Source of the DNA: Nannochloropsis salina CCMP1776
Lineage: Eukaryota > Sar > Eustigmatophyceae > Eustigmatales > Monodopsidaceae
DNA: 64,000 nucleotides
Reading direction: 5' to 3'
NCBI GenBank assembly: GCA_004565275.1
Contig: SDOX01000121.1
Span: 153,800-217,799 of the forward strand
The translations under genes were made by a program, and so were the position numbers. Positions 22,303 through 33,708 of the stretch are shown here, one piece after another (within the stretch, counting starts at the first letter, position 1; every line of letters starts with the position of its first letter). The notes below the pieces were generated by a model. It made no database searches and was not told where the DNA came from. It worked only from the letters and a program-made list of their open reading frames with translations.

Positions 22303-23320
22303 TCAGCCCCTCGGTCTCAAAGACAATCGGCCCGTTTCCTCACGCAGTGGCAGAAACGGGCTGTCTCGGCCTCTCAGAAAAACAGGTGACAGATTCTCCC
22401 ACAGGACAGAACTGCCTTTCAAGTCCACAAATGGCTTAGTACCCAAATGACGGTTGTCACCTCCTCCTCGTGAGGATTGTATTGTAGGCGCATTTGCCGC
22501 CAAAATACAAAAGAAGACAAAGCTGCCCACAGAGATGACTAGGGTGATCCCTGTAGGGAATATCTGTCGCGACTCTTGCAGACGCAAGGCGTCATTGATG
22601 GCCACATTGGCGGCAACAATTGCTGCGATTGCGAAGGCGACGATAGGGTACGTCCAAGAGATTCCAAAAGCTACAAATAAGCAAATAAAGCTGACAACGG
22701 CCGACATCACCTCGATGCGAGAACGAGCCTTCACCCAAGCTACACCGAGAAAAGAACCAACGATCGGGCAATATGAATTGTTGTAAATGTGGAAGTTGGC
22801 ACCAAGGAAAGGATCAGAATCAATAATTGATTTGACGTGTTACACTGATATCACAGATTTCGTCGGGCATGGACCCATGACGCAAGAAACGACAAACCTC
22901 CCCTATAGCTTTGGGTAGCAAAATCCGTGATTAAGCTTTACATCTGATCGTGATCAAGTACACTCGTCTCAATGCAGTCTTTGATACTTACATGCCGAAA
23001 TAAGAAACGTATCGCAGGCAAATTTCCCCTCCCAAAAAAAAGAAAGAAGGAGAATACGAGGAACAAATAGACTTACCCAGAGTACCGGCAAACGTGATGA
23101 GTATTGCGTATCCCAGCAGCACGTAGCGACCGGCCTCTGCATCGTAATACGCGGACCCCATGGCTTTCTTGTCTGTGCACGCCGTGATAAGAGGTCCATA
23201 ATTACGCGAGGGGATGATAAAGGAGTTGAAAATGTCGCTGAGCCGCCCGCGGCCATGGCCTTGTGGAAGACCTCGCTGAACGCGCCGCGGAAGTATTTGT
23301 TGTAGCTGACATCGATTTAA
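22303..23320 (-). CDS. Uncharacterised multipass membrane protein, frame broken once
   Basis: Two coding blocks are visible. The upstream one (about 23305-23082) reads SYNKYFRGAFSEVFHKAMAAG and then, in another frame, LSDIFNSFIIPSRNYGPLIT through RYVLLGYAILITFAGTLG to a GTAAGT donor. The downstream one, from the acceptor GTGTAG at about 22738, reads AWVKARSRIEVMSAVVSFIC with further hydrophobic segments (WTYPIVAFAIAAIVAANVAI, ITLVISVGSFVFFCILAANA). The phases of that intron agree. The frame change falls within a GC-rich stretch near 23245-23260 where one extra base would restore continuity, so either the consensus is wrong or the gene is damaged. At least four hydrophobic helices are seen. 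The 5' end (acceptor-like GATGTCAG near 23306) implies another exon I could not place. Family not recognised. Confidence 0.5.
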
Positions 23321-23623
23321 TTCACACAACTTCCCCCCCGTCTTCGCAAGGCAGTATTTCCGGGGGCTTTCCTTCAAATGATGGCTTTGTCTGTGTCTCA
23401 CAGCGCTGGGATGTTAAATGCATAGTAAAAATACGTGCATGCGCTTAGCACGGACGGTTTTGAGGGAAATGCCATGATACCTTTCCATTGCTTTTGAGAA
23501 GCGTTATCGCAAAATGTTTGCCTGGTATTGCTTTTCTACGTAATTCCTCAGTCAGTGGATGCGCTCTGACACGATAGCTTCCCTCACAGTGCTTTCATTA
23601 AACTACAGCTTGGTACAAGAGCC

Positions 23624-24706
23624 ATGGCTGCCACGGATACTGGTACCATGGAACAAAATGTGGACATACAAAAGCATCTTTCTGTGGGCAAAAACCCTCG
23701 CGGTATACCCACGGCCACCTTTATTGTAAGTATGCTGCTCTCGATGCATGGCCTGATTATTTCACTCGATAACTGAAGCCGCCACAACCCCTTTCTACGA
23801 CGCACGTTCTCTCCTGTGCCAACAAGGAGGACGTGGGAGCCTTTCTACAGACCTTGGGGGGAGTGCCAGTGGAGACCGCGATCGGGGCTTTCAATGAACT
23901 TTACGGGTAAGGCAGATATTAAGGTTCAAGAAGAAGCAAGGGTGGGGAATGAACGATAGTTATAACCTCATCTTTTATTGATCATAGTATTTCATATTTT
24001 CACCTCCCTCTTGGTGTGGTTCTAACTTCTTTCCATCGGGTCGCTCCAGCAAATGTAAAACTTTAGAGAATAGCTTGGGTCGCGTCAAATTATCTATGAA
24101 GGCCAAGATACCGGAGATTGAAAAGACATTGGAACTCGTTCACGTCCTCGAAGGAAAGCAAGCTGAGGGGGAGGCCCTGACTACTCACTACAATTTAGGT
24201 AGGGTGATTGGTACCTTTCTCACATCTTCCCTCTGCATGTACTCATCCGATTTCTCCCATTTCCTTACCATGGTTTTTTTAAAAAGCTGATACTATCTAT
24301 GCCAAGGCTGAAGTTGCCTGCCACGGCCGTGTTTGCCTCTGGCTGGGCGCGAATGTCATGTTGGAATACTCCTATGAGGAGGCCAAAGGAGTTCTGGAAA
24401 CAAGTCTAAGGAATGCCAAGGAAAAAGTGGTAAGCCGTCACGTATCCTCCGCCAAAAACATCAATCTCCTGGACAGTATGGCTTTAAAATATGCCTTAAT
24501 CCGTCCTCCTTTCTCAACGCCTTCTTGTTTAGAAAACGACCAATGAAGATTTGGAACATCTGAAGAATCAGACAACTACCATTGAAGTGAACATGGCCCG
24601 GCTCTTTAATTACGATGTGAAAAGGAGAAAGGCGCTTCGGCAAGAAGAGGGAGCCGCAGACAAGACCGGCGGGGGGAAAGGGAGAGGTAACGGAAATCCG
24701 AAATAA
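23624..24706 (+). CDS. PFDN3: Prefoldin subunit 3 (VBP1 homologue)
   Basis: Five exons (23624-23725, 23827-23906, 24050-24198, 24287-24429, 24533-24706) with in-phase GT-AG introns give 215 residues, the usual size of the alpha-class subunit. Matches to human VBP1 run the whole length: NPRGIPTATFI-EDVGAFLQ (human GIPEAVFVEDVDSFM), AKIPEIEKTLELVHVL, ADTIYAKAEV, VCLWLGANVMLEYSYEEA, and TTIEVNMARLFNYDVKRRK near the end. Prefoldin is a cytosolic jellyfish-shaped hexamer that hands nascent actin and tubulin to the CCT chaperonin. The two long helices flank the beta-hairpin region VCLWLGANVMLEY. The tail is Gly/Lys-rich. Confidence 0.95.
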
Positions 24707-25805
24707 GGCAGCAACAGCATGCACATTGTATGGTTTGAAGGAGAAGGATATATGATCTGCGCAACCTGACTTTAAATTCAGCAAGCAAATAATATCAAAA
24801 CAAGAGAAATACATCGCATCTCGAGAGGGATGCATGTTTCGTTTAAAAGGGTCTTGCGTCTTACTATATTGAGTAATACATAGTATTTGTAATTTTACGT
24901 TGTCTCACAGACAGGTATGATATGATGAGATGCAGGAGGTGCTCGGGATGCCAGCGATGGTGCGAGCAGCGTGACGCGTCGAACCTGAAGGAGGTTGGAC
25001 TGATTGAATTTCTTCTCCCGTAAGATGACTATTCCATTGAACAGTGAAAGGAGCTTTATTTAATGAAGCCTAAGAGGAAAATTATCGTTCCTAATGCGCA
25101 AGCGGGCAGTTCAAGAGGAAAGAGGAAGTAGTCTCTGGGCTTGGACTTCAATTACATTTCGACACGCTCATTGTGGTGATTACAGAAAGCTCAACCCACC
25201 AATTAAGCAATTGAACATGGTGCCGATGCTTTCAACTTTTAGTAAACCCTATCACATATTGCTCTGTGGTATTCGCGATATTAGTTTTACTATTTTTAGG
25301 TTCTTACGTTCTCGAGGCACAGCAACTGCCTAACTGCTCTTAACGGCTGAGGTTCAAGGAGAAAGACCGGCCCTGGGCTCTAAAAGAACATAGTCCGGTA
25401 AATAGGCTTATTCCACAGATCAGCCTGTTTACAAAGTGATCGTCTGAACATTTACAATGATATTTTCTTGCTACCAAGTTTTGCACGAAGTTCGCTAACC
25501 CCTGTAATCTGGGCTACCTGAGAACTCACGACCGTTACTAAAGCGACCAAAAACCGCTCGATCCATCAATCGCCACTTTCCCATATCACAGTGTCTTTCC
25601 CGCTGTCATGACAGATCGAATGCCTACCTTTTTACTTGGAATGATAATGAATGGACTGATTTGATGGTTTGTAATACTCAGTGCTCGCTGTCGTCGATAG
25701 GGCGGGTTTAAAATATGTTGCGGACTTGAACACGATTTCATCGATCCTTTTTTCCTTACTATAAAGGTGACTCCTCTGTTTATCCCTGAAGCAATATAAA
25801 CCAGA
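24707..25805. other. Intergenic region
   Basis: About 1.1 kb between prefoldin and the ABC transporter, moderately AT-rich. It should hold the prefoldin 3' UTR and the transporter promoter. No further gene seen. Confidence 0.5.
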
Positions 25806-28800
25806 ATGGATGAGGAAGAAAATAACATAAACAATGATGAGGAGGTGATTGCATCTTTTCCGGGTCTGAAGCCAAGCCCAAAAACTCAGCTCCGCGCTCA
25901 ACTCAAAGAGGCATCGAAAGCTCTGATGATGGAGCATGAATACATTCACCGGCTGGAAGAGGCACTGGCTGCTCATGGGGTCAAAGATCTTGAAGCATTA
26001 CGGGAAAATCTTGGACATTCCACTTCAAAATCATCGTCTTTTCTCTTGCATAGCCCACACGGTCATCTCCACGAGCATTCTTCAGGACTAGCATCCCGGG
26101 TGATCCCGACAGCCCCCTCCTCCCCTCCTCCTCCCGAGCACCTTCCAACGCTAGGAAACAATCTTTCCTACTCTGCAGCTGGTTCCATGTTGCAACACTA
26201 CAGGAGTCCTAGCCAACTGACGCGGCCTGACTACACTGAGATCTTCGACACATCGAACTGCGTCCATCCTCCCAAGCTAATCCGCAGCGAAAGCGTCTAT
26301 GCTCATGCTACTGAGGTCCGCTTCGATGATCTGAACTATAGTGTACAACAGCAAAGTACTAGCGGAACCACCCTCACGGTGGGAGCACAATGCCTGAAGA
26401 TGTGGTCTTGGCCGTTCACATGTTTGTTACGTAATAACCAGCAGCGGCAGCAAGCGTCCTTTCACATATTGAAAGACCTTCGGGGCGTGCTGCTTCCGGG
26501 CCGCCTTACCCTTCTCCTCGGCCCGCCTGGTTCTGGCAAATCCAGCTTCCTCAAGGCCCTGGCAGGACGCGTGAAGAGGACCCGCACGTCGGTGCTGAAG
26601 GGCCGCGTGACGTACAACGGGGATACGGCCGAGTCCCATCGCTTCTCTTTACCCAAGGTGGTGGCCTTCGTTTCCCAGGACGACTGTCACGCATCCACTC
26701 TGACCGTTCAAGAAACGGTGCAATTCGCCTACGATTGCATGAATGGCCCGCAGGCCAAAATCGGGCTTCCACCTCGTCTCCGGAACCCGTTGCCTTCCCA
26801 CCGGGAGTTGGCAAAGCACCTCCTCCAAGAACAAGAGGCGGCTTCCTCCTCCGCAGCATCGTCCACCTCCATCTGTGCCCCTTCCTCTACCTTGGGGTCC
26901 GAGCGTCATGGGGCCAACAAGAAGAATGGGAAGGTCGAACAGACGTTGAGGGTCCTCGGTCTTTCTCGGTGCCAGCACACCATTGTCGGGAACACTTTGT
27001 GTCGCGGCATCAGCGGCGGAGAAAAGAAACGGTTGACCACGGCGGAAATGACAGGCGGGCAGGTCAATGTCCTTTTGATGGACTCAATTTCCACGGGATT
27101 GGATAGCGCCGCTACTTTTGACATATGCAAGACGCTGTCCGGCTGCACCCGGGCATTACAGGCCAACATTGTCGTCTGCCTACTTCAGCCCCCACCCGAA
27201 GTCTTCGACCTCTTCGACGACGTAATCCTGATGGATGCAGGGCACATTGTGTACCAAGGCCCGCGGGAGCTCATTCTTGACCACTTCGAGAACTTGGGTT
27301 TCCGCCGCCCCCTCCGTAAGGACGTCGCCGATTTCCTGGTGGAGGTGACGACGTCCGCAGGGGCAGAATTCATCATTCCGGCCGCCCAACGCTACGCAGC
27401 TGGAATTCCTGACCCTCCCACCAGCACAGAAGAATTTGTGCGGGCCTTCCAAGAGACGGAAATTTACGAAAACATGATCGATAATTTGGAACGTCCTCCC
27501 TCCTTCGCGCCCTGGCTTCGGCGGCAGCGCTGCGAGTTCAGCAACGGATGGTTCCGAAGTACTTGGTTGTGTCTCCAGCGTCAGGCTCGAATAACCTTGC
27601 GAGACCGTGTCTTTTTGCGCGGGCGGATCATGCAAGTTCTCCTCATGGGGGCGATGGCCGGAACCCTCTTCTACCAACTGGATGCGCATGATTGGTCGGA
27701 CAAGGTCTGCATGCTCTTCTTTTCCCTTATGTTTATCACCTTGGGAAATTTAGCCACCATTCCCACGGTCATGGAGCAACGCGCCGTCTTCTACAAGCAA
27801 CGGGACGCCGGTTTTTTCCCGACCTCGTCCGCTGTGGTGGCTCAGATGCTTGTCCAAATCCCCATCCAGTTCGTGGAGACGATGGTTTTCACGTCTCTCG
27901 CCTATTTTTTGTCTGCCTTATCAAGGGCGGACTATGGCGCTTTTTATCTGACCTACGTTCTGGTGGCTTTCTCCACCGCCTTGGGCATCGGACAAATCTT
28001 CCGGCTCGTCGTTCACTTGGTTCCCAGCCTCGCCCAGGCACAGCCCATTTGCTCCCTCTTTGTCTTACTCTTCGTCGTCTTCTCAGGCTTGACCATTAAA
28101 GGAGAGGACATACCATTCTATTGGACCTGGTTGTATTGGATCAATCCTCTGGCCTGGGGTCTTCGGGCCTTGGCCGTCAACGAGTTCTCCTCGCCCACCT
28201 ACAGCCAGCATATCATATATCCCCCGCCCGTCCCCAGGGCCATCCCCTGTGACCCCCGCAGGCCGGAGGAAATGTTACAATACACCGGTTCTAACGGACC
28301 CTTTCAATGCCTCTCCGAGGGCGAGATCTATTTGATAAACCTAGGGTTTAAGACTAAGCGGGATTGGATTGTGTACGGAGTCTTGTTTTTACTTGCCCTC
28401 TGGAGCGTTATGTTGATGCTGACCATGTTGGCCATGCATTTGATCCGATGGACAGGACAGGGTGCCGCTCCCGTGCCTTGCGCGACGAAACGGGAAGAGC
28501 TTGCGGCTACTGCGAATGAGACCCCTCGAGACAAGGATAAAGACCTCAACGAGGGACCCGCGGTGGGGGCGTCGGGCGCAGGCTATGATGCCTTCTCCTA
28601 TGAAGTGCTGTCAGACGCGGATCCGGAGAAAGCTTTAGGCCATCAGTCGATGGGGCGGCGCCAGAAACATCCCACAGGGGCTTCCTTGACCTTTCAGCCT
28701 ATAACCCTTGTATTCAAGCACATTTGGTATTCTGTGGAGCTGCCCAAACCCCAAGGTGGAGGCAAAGAACGCGTGGAGCTGGTCAAGGGGGTGACCGGGT

Positions 28801-30759
28801 ACGCCAAACCAGGTTCCTTGACCGCATTGATGGGGTCGTCGGGAGCGGGGAAAACAACCCTCCTCGACGTGTTGGCCGGGCGGAAAACCACGGGCTGCAT
28901 CATTGGCGAGATCCTGGTGAACGGTTTTCCCAAGGAACAGAGGACTTTTTCGCGGGTGATGGGTTACGTCGAGCAAACAGACGTGCACTCCCCACATTCC
29001 ACCGTGCGGGAAGCCTTGCTTTTCTCGGCGACTCTACGGCTACCCTACACACAAGTGACGGCCGCACAACGCGAGGTTTTTGTGGAGGACATGCTCGCAT
29101 TGCTGGAATTGAGTGGAATTGCCGACCGGGTGATCGGCGAAGATGCAGGATCCGGACTGCTGATGGGGGAGCGGAAACGGGTCACGATCGGTGTGGAGCT
29201 GGTCGCAAATCCTTCTGTGCTCTTCCTGGACGAGCCCACTACCGGACTTGACGCTGCCAAAGCTTTTGAGGTAGGTACGAATGCGGCGCCGGAAAGGGAC
29301 AGAGAGAGAGGGGCACGGACGGACTATGTATTCCTAAGGGAGTAGGGCTAAGTATGGGATTACTTGATCTCTCTACTCGCACTCTAGGAATCCGCTCAGA
29401 GCAGCCTAACAGCTTTCGCAGTGACCATTCAGAGCTCTCAGCCTTCGTGTCTTCCATGTCTGTGCTTGATTATTTGTTCTTTTCCCTTCCGTCCAGGTCA
29501 TGCGTTCCGTGAAAAAAATTGCAGCCAGCGGCCGCTCGGTCCTCTGCACGATCCATCAACCGAGTTGCGCGATTTTTGAAATGTTCGACATGCTCCTGCT
29601 CCTCCGACACGGGGGTAGGACGGTGTACTTCGGTCCGTTAGGCAAGCGGAGCAAGGATCTCATCAATTATTTGGAGGCAGTGCCAGGCGTGATACCCCTG
29701 CGCACCGGGGGTGTGAATCCGGCAAATTGGATGCTGGAGTGCATCGGCGCGGGCATTGAGCCGGCCGCACAACCTCTCGACTTTGCCGAATACTACCGAG
29801 ACCACGCCTTGGCCCGCCGGAACGAAGAGATTTGTGACAGCCTGAGTCGGCCGTTTGACTCCCACGGGCATGGTCTCGAACCCATTGCCTTTGACAGTCG
29901 CTACGCGGCGCCTTTGAAGGTACAACTCCGGGCATGCATGGCGAAGGCAATCAAGAACTATTGGCGGTCCCCCAATTACAATTTCACGCGCATGTTCATC
30001 TCGGTCCTGGTGGCCGTAGTCTTTGGATCCGTCTTCCACGACAAACCCTACGACACAGAAACCGACATCGTCGGTCGGGTGGGCCTGATGTACCTGTCTA
30101 CGTCCTTCGTGGGCATCGTGAACATGATGAGCGTCATGCCTGTGATGGCAAAAGAACGTGCGGCCTTCTACCGAGAGCAAGCCAGTTCGATGTACAGTGT
30201 CTTCGCCTACGGGGTCTCCTACGGCCTGGTCGAGCTGCCTTACATCTTCGTGAGCACGGGGCTGTTTATCAACGTCTTCTATTGGTTCATTGGACTCGCT
30301 GCGGAGCCTTTTAGCAAGTTTGTTTACTATTGGGTATTTTTCGCCCTTTACATCGTGTGTTTGGTCTTCATCGGGCAATTCCTTATTTGCTTGCTGCCCA
30401 ACCAACAGACTGCGCAGGTGGCAGGCGCCTCCATTGCGGCCATCATGAATCTTTTCGGCGGGTATTTGTGCACTCCCAGAACTATCACCCCGTTTTGGAA
30501 GTTTGTGTATTACCTTGTGCCGTCACATTACATGTTGGAAGGGCTCGTCATGTCCCAATTTGAAGGCGATTCGACGCCCGTGCAGCCCATCTATGGCCTC
30601 CAAGCCACGCCTGCGGACCAATACATCTACGACCACTTCGGGGGGGAGTTTACTTATGGTGCCAAATGGAAGGACATCGGCGTCCTCCTTTTGTATATAT
30701 CGTTGCTGCGGATCGGCACCTTTGTCGTAATGACCTTCGTGCGCCACATCAACCGGTGA
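25806..30759 (+). CDS. Full-size PDR/ABCG-type ABC transporter
   Basis: Exons 25806-29270 and 29497-30759 join in phase 0 (donor GAG|GTAGGT, acceptor TCCAG) to give 1575 residues with the reverse layout NBD1-TMD1-NBD2-TMD2. NBD1: Walker A GPPGSGKS (about 238-245), signature ISGGEKKR (about 402), Walker B VLLMDSISTGLDS (about 422), in which the usual catalytic Glu after MD is Ser. TMD1 includes FLRGRIMQVLLMGAMAGTLF and the family's MEQRAVFYKQR. NBD2: Walker A GSSGAGKT (about 1009), Walker B VLFLDEPTTGLD with Glu present, but the signature is SGLLMGERKR rather than an LS.EQ/SGG form. TMD2 has NFTRMFISVLVAVVFGSVF and ERAAFYREQ. PDR proteins export lipids, hormones or xenobiotics across the plasma membrane. 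The substrate here is unknown. Confidence 0.95.
29271..29496 (+). other. Phase-0 intron in NBD2 of the ABC transporter
   Basis: A 226-bp GT-AG intron just downstream of the NBD2 Walker B/D-loop. Without it the frame runs into a stop near 29343. Splicing continues KAFE-VMRSVKKIAASGRSV and on to the H-loop CTIHQPS. Confidence 0.9.
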
Positions 30760-31004
30760 AATGCACGGTGAAGAAAAAATTAATTTGGCAAGACTGCGTA
30801 TTTTACGTTTGAGTAAAAATTTTCTCCACCGAAAAGTAAAAATTTACAACCTCCGTGAAAATACATGGGTTACAAAGATTATTTTTCTTGTACAAATATG
30901 CTTAAATTACAGCCGCATGGCCTTGTATCACACAAGCAATTTATGTGCGGGTCTGTACATACACTTACATTCTCATGGACTTCCTTTCCCTGCCCGCGCT
31001 CCTC

Positions 31005-32912
31005 TCACTCCTCCTCGAGCACTTCCAAAGGTGTACTGAACAACAAACCATCCCTTCTCTCATCCCTTCGCCTCCTCCCTCGTCCTTCTCTCCTGTCCTC
31101 CCGTCCCTCCCCCCTTTCATCCCCACCAATCGTCAATTCCACAGGGCTGCCGTACAACCGCGCGAGGAAGACCAATCCCATGGTCCCTAGCATGGCCGTC
31201 GCGGCCGTTTTCCAATATGTACGGGTCAAATGCACCGTCGTGACCAGGTAGCGGAGTCTCTTGCCACGACGCGTGCTCTCAAAGGCCGGGTAATATCCGG
31301 AACCCCGTCCTCTCTCCCTCCCTGCCTGGGGGCCAGCGCCCCCCGACAAAGAGGTGAGTTTGTTGGGTAAGGAATAAGAAGCAACCATGAATTTCTTCTC
31401 CCCGGACAATGGGGTCGACGGAGCGTGAGAGGAAGAGGACAGAGAAGCGGGGGCCGGCGGCACGGAGCCGGGAGAGGTGGATGCGGGAGTAGGGGGGATG
31501 GCCACGTGCGTTGGGGGACTCGATTCGTCAGGGAGCGCTGCGGTTCCAGCGCCCGTTACAATCGATCCCGTGGCCGCCGATGCCGCTGCCCTTGCCCGGG
31601 CCTGACGGGCCTCAATCCGGACAGCACTGCGGCGTTCCACGGATTCGAAGAGGCGGAAGAGGGCCTCGCCAATCTCAGCGGCCGTCTCGCGGGTCCTCCA
31701 GACGTCCGGGAAAGACTCGACAATCCTCCCCCCTTCCTTCCCGCTCCCCTCCCACCCGTCCTTCACCACCAACGAAGCTTCGAAGAGTTCCATAAGATTC
31801 CCAGCCACGCTTTTGCTCAGGCTTCCCGAGGCGTAAGCCACCACGAGGAGGGTCAGGAGCGGGTCTTGTAAAGGGCGCCAGCCATGCAACACCGCAGCCG
31901 CCACGGCCAGGAGCAAACGAGGGACCACCCGGGCATGCAAGAGCACCTCCAACTGTTTCATTTCTTCGTCGCTGTAGCCGGTCCGAAACCAGCGGTTCTG
32001 GATCACGTTCTGCGCCAAGGCATCCACGTCCTCCGCCACCACTACCATGCGTCGCATCACTTCCCGTTGCATGTCTTGGAAACTCGGAACGTCCAAGCTG
32101 TTCTCCGCCGAGCCTTCCTGTGCGGCCAATACCCGGGCAGCTTCCTCCTCCACCAAGAGAGCGGTGCTGTTGACGGCGTAGATGGCCCATTCGACGGCGG
32201 TGGGGGTCATGAGTTGATGGAGGCCATGGCGCACCAATTTTGTGACACGCTTACGGGCCACGGACAAAAGGACGTCCGCTTCAGGCGATCGGCTTTCATA
32301 GTGCTGCAGAAGCCTCTCGAAGCTAAGGAGCGTGGAGCCAAGGGAGCGGTCCAACGTCCGGCGGAGCGCGCCTAGATTTTGCTCCATGGTAGGGACCTCG
32401 ATGTCGATCTCTTTCAATAAAGTACGGGTCCCGCGGGCAAGCCGTTGGAAATCGTCGGACTGTGCTATGTCCTGAACTTTGTTGAAGACCTGCGAGACCC
32501 GTTCCCAGGTAGATTTGCGAGGTTTCGGTGGAGGTGCTTGTGATGAAGGGTGTTCAGAGGCATGCGTGGGAGTCGCGCTCACACACACAGGGCTGGTGCG
32601 CCTGTCAGGTCTTTGGGAGACTAAATTTTGCGTGGGAGCATGGGTTGACTTATGCATAAATGCAAGCGGGTGCATGTGGTGGTGCCACGCTTGTTTGGAG
32701 GGGCTTGAAGAGGGCCTGTCGTCTGGCACGGGGAGGACGCGGGCATTCCTCGCAGCGGCGGCCAGAGAAAAAGGACGATGCACCAAAACACCAAGACAAA
32801 AGGCGAGACACATGTGTGGCTCACGTGGTCCTAGTGCTCTGGACCTCCGTCTACCGGAGAATGGAGGCATCGTTGCTTGTCTTGGCAGCGTGAAGAGAGG
32901 GGAGGAAGTCAA
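31005..32912 (-). CDS. Uncharacterised protein, possibly organelle-targeted
   Basis: An open frame of 635 codons with protein-like composition. The N-terminal 60 residues are basic with a hydrophobic run (HMCLAFCLGVLVHRPFSLAA), possibly a targeting leader; Met34 (HMCLAF) or another internal Met may be the true start. The central part (about 130-430) is helical: WERVSQVFNKVQDIAQSDDF, RLARGTRTLLKEIDIEVP, VARKRVTKLVRHGLHQLMTP, VPRLLLAVAAAVLHGW. A Pro/Ser/Thr/Ala-rich linker follows (about 450-520). Near the C-terminus is a hydrophobic segment (KTAATAMLGTMGLVFLARLY), then a Gly/Arg/Glu repeat tail encoded by a GGGA tract. It is convergent with the ABC transporter (245 bp apart). I do not recognise the family, and an undetected intron near the N-terminus is possible. 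Confidence 0.55.
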   Translation of the reverse strand: MTSSPLFTLPRQATMPPFSGRRRSRALGPREPHMCLAFCLGVLVHRPFSLAAAARNARVLPVPDDRPSSSPSKQAWHHHMHPLAFMHKSTHAPTQNLVSQRPDRRTSPVCVSATPTHASEHPSSQAPPPKPRKSTWERVSQVFNKVQDIAQSDDFQRLARGTRTLLKEIDIEVPTMEQNLGALRRTLDRSLGSTLLSFERLLQHYESRSPEADVLLSVARKRVTKLVRHGLHQLMTPTAVEWAIYAVNSTALLVEEEAARVLAAQEGSAENSLDVPSFQDMQREVMRRMVVVAEDVDALAQNVIQNRWFRTGYSDEEMKQLEVLLHARVVPRLLLAVAAAVLHGWRPLQDPLLTLLVVAYASGSLSKSVAGNLMELFEASLVVKDGWEGSGKEGGRIVESFPDVWRTRETAAEIGEALFRLFESVERRSAVRIEARQARARAAASAATGSIVTGAGTAALPDESSPPTHVAIPPTPASTSPGSVPPAPASLSSSSHAPSTPLSGEKKFMVASYSLPNKLTSLSGGAGPQAGRERGRGSGYYPAFESTRRGKRLRYLVTTVHLTRTYWKTAATAMLGTMGLVFLARLYGSPVELTIGGDERGEGREDRREGRGRRRRDERRDGLLFSTPLEVLEEE

Positions 32913-33708
32913 GACCCCTCGAGTAAAAATTTATGATCCGGCAGTGGCCAGATCCAGCTAAGGTCAGGAGCTTCCTGAAAAGCCTGGAGAAACGTGCATG
33001 ACAACGACTCGTGAGGGTCTTGTACACAATTATCTCAAAAAAGAGGTTTGTTCGAAAAGCGACAGAGTGCTAACCACAAAAAGCGTTCGAGGCAGGGAAG
33101 TGTAGAGAGAATGGTTGAGGGCAGTCAGCGTCATGTCAAATGGATGAAGTAGTCCATGCTGGACGCATTCCTTCATCCCTGCCCTAGACAGGTCACCGTC
33201 CTCCAATCCAATGCCGCAGATTACCCAGTCTTTCAGTGACAGCTTTGGTGGCCGTGTTCACAGGAATCGGAACCCTTTCGGTGACATAACGCGGACGTGA
33301 CAGGGGGAAGACGATAGGGGAGGTTAAAGTTTATATGGCAAGGAAATGAGTCGTTGCAAGATTTGGCAGTAGACAGGGGTACAACCTGCCGCACTTTCCA
33401 CCAAGCTCGTGAATGGATGTGAGCACAACACGGATTGGCGCACGTGGACAACGAGGGCCTACAGGCGAAAAAGGCAAGAGACAGATGTGTACCTGTGGCC
33501 CATCCCCTCTTCTGAGAGGAAGGCCCTTCCTCTCGAAAGCTTCATTTTTTGGCCATGGAACTTTTTCACCTTTTTATCGCCTGGCGTCGTGCTAATTTGA
33601 GTTCTCTATTGATGGCATATTTACACTTATCCATTCGCCTCTCAAGGCTCTTCATTTCCCCTACTTTTTGTATGCCAACCCCAGTAATTGCAGCATATGC
33701 CTGTCCTC
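32913..33708. other. Intergenic region
   Basis: About 800 bp between the start of the - strand gene ending at 31005 and the 3' end of the PPR gene, also - strand. It likely contains a promoter and a 3' UTR. No protein-like frame noticed. Confidence 0.5.
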
